From UBA5209 sp034002865 (GTDB taxonomy: Bacteria; Patescibacteriota; Dojkabacteria; SC72): a stretch of 5,354 nt of DNA. Position 1 is the stretch's first letter. Every line of letters begins with the position of its first letter. Below are positions 1 through 5,354 of the stretch, piece by piece. The stretch spans positions 1 to 5,354 of the forward strand of contig JAVEZR010000032.1 in NCBI GenBank assembly GCA_034002865.1, given 5' to 3'. The notes below the pieces were generated by a model. That model searched no databases and had not been told where the DNA came from. It worked only from the letters and a program-made list of their open reading frames with translations. A program made the position numbers and the translations under genes.

Positions 1-301
1 GTATTACACTCTTAGCTAATACAATATCATCACTAAGTTGATTATCATCGATCTTGTTTAAACTTTCTTGAAGAGAATTTAACTGCTCTATCTTTACATT
101 AGTCTCTTTCCTTTCCTCTTGATACTGTAAAGCGGCATTAATCATAGGCACAAATACAAAGACAGAGAGTAGAAGTAGCACTACTACTACAATGATAGGT
201 ATCATAAGGTCAGAGAAACTTAATCTAGAAGATTTAATCTTCTCACTTATAACAGCTATCTCTTTATTTGTTTTTTGATTTGATCTGTTTGCTAGTCCCA
301 T
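1..301 (-). CDS. pilO: PilO-like type IV pilus inner-membrane protein, 3' end cut by window edge
   Basis: One hundred codons are visible from an ATG at 301-299, and the frame is still open at the left edge. An in-frame stop three codons upstream makes this ATG the first possible start. The protein begins with a polar tail of about 31 residues rich in Lys, Asn and Ser, then one strongly hydrophobic span (about residues 32-54, with runs VVVV and LLLL), then a charged, Gln/Glu/Lys-rich stretch from about 58 with coiled-coil character. This bitopic layout is that of PilO, the periplasmic-side partner of PilN in the alignment complex that links the pilus motor to the pilin path. The C-terminal ferredoxin-like domain, which would confirm the family, lies outside the window. 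The call rests on topology and on position directly after pilM-pilN. The gene starts 2 bp after the pilN stop with no convincing Shine-Dalgarno (the sequence before it is A/T only), so coupling to pilN translation is likely. A second PilN-type protein is the main alternative. Confidence 0.72.
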   Translation of the reverse strand, partial: MGLANRSNQKTNKEIAVISEKIKSSRLSFSDLMIPIIVVVVLLLLSVFVFVPMINAALQYQEERKETNVKIEQLNSLQESLNKIDDNQLSDDIVLAKSVI

Positions 302-303
302 AT

Positions 304-972
304 TTATTTATTAAAAAATTTTTCACCCTTTAACTCACCCTCAAATGTGAATGTTACATTGTTCTCTCTCTTACCCACAGATTGTAAATTAATACTTTGT
401 ATATTCTCATCTATACCAAACATATACCAAAGTTTTGATACTTTCTCTAAATCAGTTGCATATCCTACAAAAGAGAATTTTAAGTCTTCAGATATAGTTA
501 CACTTTTCATTTCGATATTTCCCACCTTATTAGATATTTCATTAAGAAATTCAATAATTGCTTTATGAGAGAAAGCTCCCTTCTTTACATTAGAATACAG
601 TACAGCCCTATCAACTATCTCTTCATTAGAAACTATCTTATCTATCTGTTGATTAACGCTATTTTCAATAGAGTAGAGGACCTCTTTTCTACTGTTAAGT
701 ACTTGCTTTGTAACAATATTAAAACCCACTACTACTAAGATAATGACGACAAGGATAATTAAACTAAGTACTGAACCGATACTTACAGTACTTTTAGTCT
801 TTTGAACAACCTTCTCTTCATCACTCATAGAGGGGAGGAGGTTAAAGCCTTCCGTTATTTCTGCACCAACAGAAGGAGTTTTTGGTTGTGGTGTAGGAGT
901 AGGTAAAACAGGAGTTTTTACTATCTCCTCTTTTTTAACATCATTTTGTTTCTGAGTACTCTCGTTATTCAT
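304..972 (-). CDS. pilN: PilN-like type IV pilus assembly protein with proline-rich N-terminal extension
   Basis: This 222-residue protein has the PilN layout: cytoplasmic tail, one membrane span (about residues 64-88), a coiled-coil-like stretch (about 92-125) and a C-terminal alpha/beta domain (about 135-216) with the pattern of the PilN ferredoxin-like fold. The tail contains FNLLP at 43-47, matching the conserved INLLP peptide by which PilN docks into PilM. In well-studied PilN proteins that peptide is very near the N-terminus. Here about 42 residues precede it, first polar and charged, then Pro/Thr-rich (TPVLPTPTPQPKTP at 20-33). The ATG at 972-970 is the first possible start because an in-frame TAA lies two codons upstream, and the only other nearby Met (residue 49) falls after NLLP, so the extension seems real. 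The start overlaps the end of pilM by 8 bp, and only a weak purine stretch precedes it, which suggests translational coupling. PilN is expected to pair with PilO and transmit PilM state across the membrane. Confidence 0.88.
   Translation of the reverse strand: MNNESTQKQNDVKKEEIVKTPVLPTPTPQPKTPSVGAEITEGFNLLPSMSDEEKVVQKTKSTVSIGSVLSLIILVVIILVVVGFNIVTKQVLNSRKEVLYSIENSVNQQIDKIVSNEEIVDRAVLYSNVKKGAFSHKAIIEFLNEISNKVGNIEMKSVTISEDLKFSFVGYATDLEKVSKLWYMFGIDENIQSINLQSVGKRENNVTFTFEGELKGEKFFNK
965..972 (-). other. pilM stop / pilN start overlap
   Basis: On the minus strand the overlap reads ATGAATAA: the pilN ATG (972-970) precedes the pilM TAA (967-965). Ribosomes ending pilM can restart on pilN, which fits stoichiometric production of the two binding partners. 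No strong Shine-Dalgarno precedes the pilN ATG. Confidence 0.85.
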
Positions 973-1993
973 TCTTTAGTGCTAACCCTATTGCAACAGA
1001 GTAGGAAGGTCCACCTTTTGCAACAATATCTTTAAATTTATTATCTACAGATATACCAACCCATGGATTAGCTATCTGAGCTGTAACACCAAGTGATTTA
1101 GATACAAATTCTGATAGACCTGGAAGCAATGCTCCATCACCATTTAAAAGATATTCAGTAGGAGAAGCACTCGTTGTTTTATTTTTATAGAACTCTATAC
1201 CTCTTTGGACCTCCATTAAGATTGATTCTACGATAGGGGAAAGCGCACTGTATATCTTACCCTCTAAGACATTAGGTGTAAGACCGTAATTTCGTTTAAA
1301 TTCCTCAGCTCTACTGTATTCAAAATTAAACTTATTAACAACAGCCTGAGTAAGTGCATCAGAACCAATAGCTATACTTTGAGAAAATACTAAGTATCCC
1401 TCACTCATAATGCTCATGTCTGTACTATTTGCACCAAAATCTAACATTACTAGATCTCTCTTATTTGTAGCCTTGTACATAGCTCTTCCCATTGCAACAG
1501 ATTCTGTCTCTATTGCAATTAAATCTAGGTCTGCAAGATTCGCTATCTCTGTATATATTGCTATTACTTTCTTTGGAGCTGCTACAAGTAACACTCTAGG
1601 AGCATTCTTCTCCTCATTAAACCCTATGGTAACAAAACTCATATGTACATCATTAACAGACATGGGGATATACTGTTTAGCTTCAAAGAATACAGCCTCT
1701 CTTAACTCCTCTTTCTTTACACCAGGGAATTCTAAGAACCTAGTAAATACCGAAAACTCAGGTAATGCCATTACAACATTCCTATTCTTTATCTTTGAAT
1801 CATCATAGAGCTTCTTTAGTACATCTGCTAGTTTCTTTTGATCCTGTTTCTCCTCACTATTAATTACCCCCTTAGGAGTAAGTTGGCTACCTAAGTTGAT
1901 TAATTCTGGAGCTGTTCCAGCATTCCTTAACTCTACAGCTTTCACAGAGTGTGTTCCGAAGTCTATTCCTACATGGTCAGGCAGTTTAGCCAT
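965..1993 (-). CDS. pilM: PilM, actin-like ATP-binding type IV pilus assembly protein
   Basis: This 342-residue protein, of normal length for PilM, is a cytoplasmic actin/FtsA-fold ATPase-like protein that binds the N-terminal tail of PilN and couples the cytoplasmic motor side to the PilN-PilO membrane complex. Visible motifs in order: phosphate-1 loop GIDFGTHSVKAVEL (9-22); the PilM hallmark EAKQYIP (104-110) in the 1C subdomain; phosphate-2 loop LDFGANSTD (184-192); and the adenosine motif LLNGDGALLPGL (282-293). NPW at 309-311 matches the conserved NPF/NPW near the end of the family. The adenosine motif reads GDG where GGG is usual, a small departure that need not abolish nucleotide binding. 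The ATG at 1993-1991 is the first possible start: an in-frame TAA lies six codons upstream with no ATG, GTG or TTG between. AAAAGA just before it is at best a weak ribosome site. The gene follows the large cysteine-rich gene by 44 bp and overlaps pilN by 8 bp. The separate PilM argues for a type IV pilus rather than a GspL-type secretion system. Confidence 0.96.
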   Translation of the reverse strand: MAKLPDHVGIDFGTHSVKAVELRNAGTAPELINLGSQLTPKGVINSEEKQDQKKLADVLKKLYDDSKIKNRNVVMALPEFSVFTRFLEFPGVKKEELREAVFFEAKQYIPMSVNDVHMSFVTIGFNEEKNAPRVLLVAAPKKVIAIYTEIANLADLDLIAIETESVAMGRAMYKATNKRDLVMLDFGANSTDMSIMSEGYLVFSQSIAIGSDALTQAVVNKFNFEYSRAEEFKRNYGLTPNVLEGKIYSALSPIVESILMEVQRGIEFYKNKTTSASPTEYLLNGDGALLPGLSEFVSKSLGVTAQIANPWVGISVDNKFKDIVAKGGPSYSVAIGLALKNE

Positions 1994-2037
1994 ATCTTTT
2001 GGACAGTTAAATTATGACTATATTATAATATCAGAAT
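1994..2037 (-). promoter_or_regulatory. Possible pilM promoter in the 44-bp gap
   Basis: This is the only non-coding gap longer than 2 bp. On the minus strand it carries a perfect -10 hexamer TATAAT at 2027-2022, inside the 10-bp palindrome TATTATAATA (2021-2030). Initiation there would give a leader of roughly 20 nt before the pilM ATG. A second -10-like hexamer, CATAAT, lies at 2016-2011. The -35 position falls in the end of the upstream gene, where only poor matches such as TTAAAC occur, and there is no extended TG. TATAAT is easily found by chance in AT-rich DNA, so this is weak. No GC-rich hairpin with a T-run is present, so the upstream gene has no visible intrinsic terminator here and read-through into pilM is likely. 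Confidence 0.3.
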
Positions 2038-5000
2038 CTAATACGGTTTAAAACCTATCTCTGTTTTAAGTATATCAACCTGACTCCCAAATACAAGATT
2101 ACTTAGTACAGAATATTTGGAATGATACTTAACCATTAAGACAGGATATATGTTTCTATCTACAAGCTTTAGTGATCTATTAACATTTAAACCACCGAGA
2201 GTTTGTAAAGCTCCTCCTATAAATACACCATCATATTTTTGGCCTACTGTTTCGGCCTCTATATTTATATCTCCATCTGTAATTATATATGCATTAATCT
2301 CATCATACTGTATCTGACCTGTAGAGGAAGCTTTCGCACCCTGCATTATTTCTACATTTCCCCTTACAACAAATATACATGCGTCTCTATTTGCATTGGT
2401 ATTAATTATCCTTCTGTTAATAACTAAATCTCCATCTACAAAGAATACCCCCCATCCGTCACATACAAAGTCTGATGTATTGCCTACTTGAAGAGTACCT
2501 GTGTGTTTTAATATACATACAGAAGATTCAGAATTACAACTTCCGATACTTCTCAAATTACCATTTAATTCTGTTACTGCTGGTACATTTGCACTTAAAT
2601 CTACCTTTCCTTCTATTAACCTATCATTGTAAGCCTTTAGGAGTTCACTGTAAAAGCTTGTGATATCAAGATTCATAGCAAAAGGTCTAATGTGATATGA
2701 ATTGTTTTTCCCACTATTAGTTAAGCCCGAAGGGTTTGTTCCAGAGAGCTGGTTGTCAGCAAACAGCTCTGTCGAGATATCCGCGAATGTAGGATCCATA
2801 CCACTTAGAACACTTACACCGTCCCATGCACTCTCTGAAGCTATTTCCTTTACCTCAAAATCCATACCCTCACTTGAGAATGCTAAGCCTCCATTTGTAG
2901 ATATCCAATCACCAAGAGAGTAGGTGAGAGGTTGTATATGCATATTTCCTGCCATATCAAATACTGTTAAATATACTATTAAACTCCCCTCTTTGTTTCC
3001 ACCTATATCTATCAATATGTCTTCAGAATATGAAGGGGCATTAATTGAGAGCTTCCTAAATGCATATCCTGTATTTAGTTTCCCTAAATCAGCTTCATCA
3101 GTACTTAAGGTGTATTCTGGTGCGAAATCAAGACCAGCTACAGTTCCTGTTTCAGACAAAGAAATAGGCTGAGGCTCAGGGGGCATACTTAAAGAGGCAT
3201 ATATATTACCCACTATTGCATATATCTGCTTGGTGTCTTGTACACTCCAACTTAATTTTAAGGTTGTATCCTCTATTGCGGTCATAGAGAGGGTGACACT
3301 AGGATTCTCTTTATCAATAGTCCAGTTGTGACCTGTAGGAGACCACTGTCTAGCATAGAGCTGAGCTGGAGTAGGGGATGTTCTGTATCTAAGCTGCCCT
3401 GGTGACCAGTAATCACCTATCTTACTTACCTGTGCACCGTAGTTATCATATGGGGTAAAACTAAAGATATCATTACCCATTAAATATGTGTTATACGTAA
3501 CCTGTCCTACATTCTCGAACCCTTCCGTAAACGTAAAGCTAAGTTGGAATGGTAATACAACATCATTTCCTGTTCTTGAAATATTACCAAGAGTAACCCT
3601 TACCATCTGTAATCCTCTAGGTCCAGAGATTACAAAGGAGTCTCCTGTACTAACTGCTCTTACCCATTTTGCTGTACCTGTAGTAGGATAGCTTGGTACG
3701 TATGGTCTCCATGATGAACCTTCCCATCTCATCATAAAGCCCCAACTATCAGCTGATGGGGCACTTGGAGACTGTGAAGGATTAACTGCTGTATCTATCC
3801 ATAGAGGAGATTGTACCTCACCTGATTGTGAGCTATTTCTAAACCAAACCGACACTGCCTCTATATCTGTATATCCGTCTATATCTGTATATGTTGCAGT
3901 CAGGGATAAAGGATCATTTAGATTGTAATCTCCTTGCCTATTTCCAGTATGCGTACTACTTGAAAACCCATACTTATTTACTCCATCAGGTACTATTTCT
4001 AGAGTTGCTGTTGGTTGTCGACTTACCTGTTCATAACAGGCCTCAGCATTTGGAGGGCCTCCACAAGGAACATTTCTTGTACAAGTTCTATAATCAGCAA
4101 GACTCATATTAGGATTGCTTGTAGTTGCAGTATTAGTCAAAGGCGATGGACAGTTAGATAGAGCACAGTTACTACATTTATCTATATAGCAAGTTCTACT
4201 AGTTTGTACAGAACATCCATTTGTACAGCTAAGATTAACTGATCCATATCCAGAGTTTTCAGTACTATATGTAGGTGCACACTGAGGGGGAGTGCACGAA
4301 TAGCAGTAACAAGCCTTACTCTCAGTTCCACAAGAGGAGAGTGTGTTATTACATCCAAAGGCTACTGACCCTTGGTTTACACCACCAACAACGATTGGAT
4401 TATCGGAGAATGTAGGTCCACATGCTGCAGGAGTACATCTAGTACAGTATAGCGCTTGACTTTTAGGCGTACATCCAAGACCTTTACTACAAGAAGTTGT
4501 TTGGTATGCAGGATCTGTAGATTGTCTTCCTGTATTACTCAAGGTCGTTCCATTTGGTATTGGTAGATTACAATCTTTACAGTAACAGGGCAAGGGAGTA
4601 ACACTTCCACAGCTATTAGAACATGTAGTTGTAACAGTACTTGTCCCAAATCCTAAGTTGGAATTACTTAATGTAGGATCACAAGCAACTATATATTCAC
4701 ATTGATAGCTACAGTAACAGAGATTGCTTTGAGTTCCACAACCAGCAGGGGAATTAGGACATGAATATACTTTTCTTCCAAAAGCAGTAGGATTTGTCTG
4801 ATACGGATTTACACAAGATTGAGGTACACATAGGGGAGAGCAGTAATCCTCAGTAAAAACACATGGAGCCTCTGGATATGACCAAGGTTTGTTAGTTATA
4901 TTAAAATATCCATTTACTTGTAATCGCTTAACTGTTTGCCCACCCCAATTTGCATCACTGATAAAGATGTTGGATGCAGGGAAGGTAGTACTTTCAGAAG

Positions 5001-5354
5001 TTCTTGCAGTTGCATATGTATTACTACGCATTAATTGATATTTTCCAGCAGCACAGGCTCCCTGTGTAGTTGCCCATCCAGCAATATACGAGTTAGAACA
5101 TACAACTGCATTACCATTATCCCTGTTGTAAAAAACATAACTAAAGGTATTTACACTTGTATTGGCTGTAGAGGTAATTGTTGCTGATTCTCCTGCCTTT
5201 AAATACTGTTTAGATGTTACAGTACTAGAACAAAGGTTTTGTCTTTGCCAACGACAGTATCTCGTATTATATGCAGGACTACAACCATCACCTCTAGGAC
5301 ATGTCTTTGTAAATGCGTAACTTTGGTCTGAATTGTATTCCTGTACTGATATTT
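2038..5354 (-). CDS. Giant cysteine-rich modular surface/pilus-associated protein, 5' end cut by window edge
   Basis: I do not recognise a named family. The frame runs unbroken from the TAG at 2040-2038 to the right edge, giving 1,104 visible residues; the start lies outside the window. The ATG at 5031-5029 is internal, because the frame continues upstream with similar Cys-rich coding sequence. Layout from the N-terminal side: a Cys-rich half-unit at the edge (5301-5230); a roughly 110-residue beta-type segment; six tandem Cys-rich units of about 43-47 residues (4842-4036); about 500 residues without cysteine and rich in Ser, Thr, Tyr and Gly, with Ig-like patterns such as the YTDIDGYTDI turn and YLTVFDMAGN; and a C-terminal repetitive beta domain (2161-2457). 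About 45 cysteines are visible, which suggests a disulfide-stabilised exported protein. No C-terminal membrane anchor or LPXTG signal is seen, and any signal peptide or pilin-like N-terminus would lie upstream. Position directly before pilMNO on the same strand suggests a pilus tip, minor-pilin-type or adhesin role. This is inference. Confidence 0.85.
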   Translation of the reverse strand, partial: ISVQEYNSDQSYAFTKTCPRGDGCSPAYNTRYCRWQRQNLCSSTVTSKQYLKAGESATITSTANTSVNTFSYVFYNRDNGNAVVCSNSYIAGWATTQGACAAGKYQLMRSNTYATARTSESTTFPASNIFISDANWGGQTVKRLQVNGYFNITNKPWSYPEAPCVFTEDYCSPLCVPQSCVNPYQTNPTAFGRKVYSCPNSPAGCGTQSNLCYCSYQCEYIVACDPTLSNSNLGFGTSTVTTTCSNSCGSVTPLPCYCKDCNLPIPNGTTLSNTGRQSTDPAYQTTSCSKGLGCTPKSQALYCTRCTPAACGPTFSDNPIVVGGVNQGSVAFGCNNTLSSCGTESKACYCYSCTPPQCAPTYSTENSGYGSVNLSCTNGCSVQTSRTCYIDKCSNCALSNCPSPLTNTATTSNPNMSLADYRTCTRNVPCGGPPNAEACYEQVSRQPTATLEIVPDGVNKYGFSSSTHTGNRQGDYNLNDPLSLTATYTDIDGYTDIEAVSVWFRNSSQSGEVQSPLWIDTAVNPSQSPSAPSADSWGFMMRWEGSSWRPYVPSYPTTGTAKWVRAVSTGDSFVISGPRGLQMVRVTLGNISRTGNDVVLPFQLSFTFTEGFENVGQVTYNTYLMGNDIFSFTPYDNYGAQVSKIGDYWSPGQLRYRTSPTPAQLYARQWSPTGHNWTIDKENPSVTLSMTAIEDTTLKLSWSVQDTKQIYAIVGNIYASLSMPPEPQPISLSETGTVAGLDFAPEYTLSTDEADLGKLNTGYAFRKLSINAPSYSEDILIDIGGNKEGSLIVYLTVFDMAGNMHIQPLTYSLGDWISTNGGLAFSSEGMDFEVKEIASESAWDGVSVLSGMDPTFADISTELFADNQLSGTNPSGLTNSGKNNSYHIRPFAMNLDITSFYSELLKAYNDRLIEGKVDLSANVPAVTELNGNLRSIGSCNSESSVCILKHTGTLQVGNTSDFVCDGWGVFFVDGDLVINRRIINTNANRDACIFVVRGNVEIMQGAKASSTGQIQYDEINAYIITDGDINIEAETVGQKYDGVFIGGALQTLGGLNVNRSLKLVDRNIYPVLMVKYHSKYSVLSNLVFGSQVDILKTEIGFKPY
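2161..2457 (-). other. C-terminal repetitive beta (bactofilin-like or beta-roll) domain of the large protein
   Basis: Four similar short segments follow each other: GVFFVDGDLVI, CIFVVRGNVEI, NAYIITDGDINI and GVFIGGALQTL. Each is hydrophobic strand, turn with Gly/Asp/Asn, hydrophobic strand, at intervals of about 26-28 residues. This is the texture of a stacked beta-roll or short beta-helix, as in bactofilin-type domains. From memory, comparable C-terminal domains occur in large pilus-linked proteins of Patescibacteria; no search was possible. Cysteines at the margins (in CILKHTG, FVCDG and DACIF) could stabilise it. Confidence 0.5.
3860..3892. repeat. 15-bp direct repeat, period 18 bp
   Basis: TCTATATCTGTATAT occurs at 3860-3874 and again at 3878-3892. 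It lies in frame within the large gene, and on the minus strand each copy encodes a YTDI, giving YTDIDGYTDI. The period is a multiple of three, so change in copy number would keep the frame. The acidic residues could form a metal-binding turn at the start of a beta-sandwich, though that is only suggested by spacing. Confidence 0.7.
4036..4443 (-). repeat. Second copy of Cys-rich triplet (units R4-R6)
   Basis: R4 (4443-4303) ends C-x6-C-x6-CYC and shares CGT(E/Q)S and CYC with R1. R5 (4302-4189) ends C-x3-C-x7-C and shares the PT(Y/L)S, NS and SV positions with R2. R6 (4188-4036) ends C-x5-C-x8-C like R3. R6 is followed at once by a Cys-free beta-rich segment. The matching cysteines of R1/R4, R2/R5 and R3/R6 near the unit ends are 136, 132 and 136 residues apart. 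Confidence 0.75.
4444..4842 (-). repeat. First copy of Cys-rich triplet (units R1-R3)
   Basis: Three tandem protein units of about 43-45 residues. R1 (4842-4711) ends C-x6-C-x6-CYC, R2 (4710-4579) ends C-x3-C-x7-CYC, and R3 (4578-4444) ends C-x5-C-x8-C. Each unit begins with a C-x2-5-C segment, then a loop of about 15-25 residues often containing Asn, Gly and Thr/Ser (for example DPTLSNSN in R2). The whole triplet aligns with units R4-R6 at an offset of 131-136 residues. DNA identity between the copies is low by eye, which suggests old duplication. Confidence 0.75.
5230..5301 (-). repeat. Edge Cys-rich unit (R0) of the large protein
   Basis: This stretch encodes CPRGDGC, then eight residues to the next Cys, then seven to another. 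The C-x5-C-x8-C spacing is the same as in the third and sixth units of the main array. The unit is separated from that array by about 110 residues of different texture. Its front half, and probably further units, lie closer to or beyond the right edge. Confidence 0.6.

Noticed and set aside
1410..1808. A 132-residue plus-strand reading frame
   Set aside because: It lies wholly opposite pilM, whose motifs are intact, and its translation resembles no protein I recognise. It is an antisense shadow, as are the other short plus-strand frames opposite the large gene and pilN.
1994..2037. Intrinsic terminator between the large gene and pilM
   Set aside because: The only inverted repeat is the short A/T palindrome TATTATAATA, with no GC stem and no T-run after it.
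4036..4842. EGF, laminin-type or metallothionein repeats
   Set aside because: The cysteine order does not match EGF (six Cys with a C-x-C near the end plus Gly and aromatic positions) or laminin units. Cysteines are too spaced for metallothionein, so the units were left unassigned.
4036..4842. CRISPR or DNA-level tandem repeat array
   Set aside because: The repetition is at protein level. DNA identity between units is low, with no constant-length repeats and spacers.
2038..5031. ATG at 5031 as the start of the large gene
   Set aside because: The frame is open for a further 107 codons to the window edge, encodes Cys-rich sequence of the same type, and no good ribosome site precedes this ATG. 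It is an internal methionine.
1..5354. Alternative genetic code with TGA as Gly or Trp
   Set aside because: No in-frame TGA occurs in any of the four genes, Gly uses GGN and Trp uses TGG, and the three visible stops are TAA or TAG.
2038..5354. PilY1 tip adhesin
   Set aside because: PilY1 has a C-terminal beta-propeller with a calcium site. The C-terminus here is a short repetitive beta domain with no propeller pattern, so only a functional analogy can be suggested.

Overview
The window holds four genes, all on the minus strand and so read from high to low coordinates. The order is a very large cysteine-rich exported-type protein (2038 to the right edge, 5' end missing), pilM (965-1993), pilN (304-972) and a pilO-like gene (left edge to 301, 3' end missing). 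The last three form the inner-membrane alignment subcomplex of a type IV pilus. Spacing is tight: 44 bp before pilM, an 8-bp overlap of pilM and pilN, and 2 bp between pilN and the pilO-like gene. Almost every base is coding, and no RNA gene, mobile element or CRISPR array was found.

The organism is probably a bacterium with an AT-rich genome (GC in the mid to high 30s by eye). Separate PilM and PilN proteins point to a type IV pilus rather than a type II secretion system, where a GspL-like fusion would be expected. A giant surface protein made of Cys-rich units, beta-sandwich-like segments and a C-terminal 'DGDLVI'-type beta-roll, next to pilMNO, resembles loci of Candidate Phyla Radiation/Patescibacteria (Microgenomates or Dojkabacteria-like). 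That placement is inference. Stops are TAA and TAG, and no reading frame contains an in-frame TGA, so nothing indicates the TGA=Gly recoding of Gracilibacteria/Absconditabacteria.

The most notable content is in the large protein. Its first 440 or so visible residues carry seven Cys-rich units (one at the right edge, six in tandem) whose internal cysteine spacings cycle with period three: (5,8), (6,6), (3,7), (5,8), (6,6), (3,7), (5,8). The six tandem units are therefore a duplicated triplet of about 400 bp per copy. A roughly 110-residue segment separates the edge unit from the triplets. After the triplets come about 500 residues without cysteine, beta-rich and Ig-like in texture, and then a C-terminal repetitive beta domain with four more cysteines.

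Working model: PilM (cytoplasmic, actin-like) binds the NLLP tail of PilN; PilN and the PilO-like protein span the membrane; and the large protein is an exported partner of the pilus, such as a tip or minor-pilin-type adhesin. The last assignment rests on gene neighbourhood and sequence texture, not on a recognised family.
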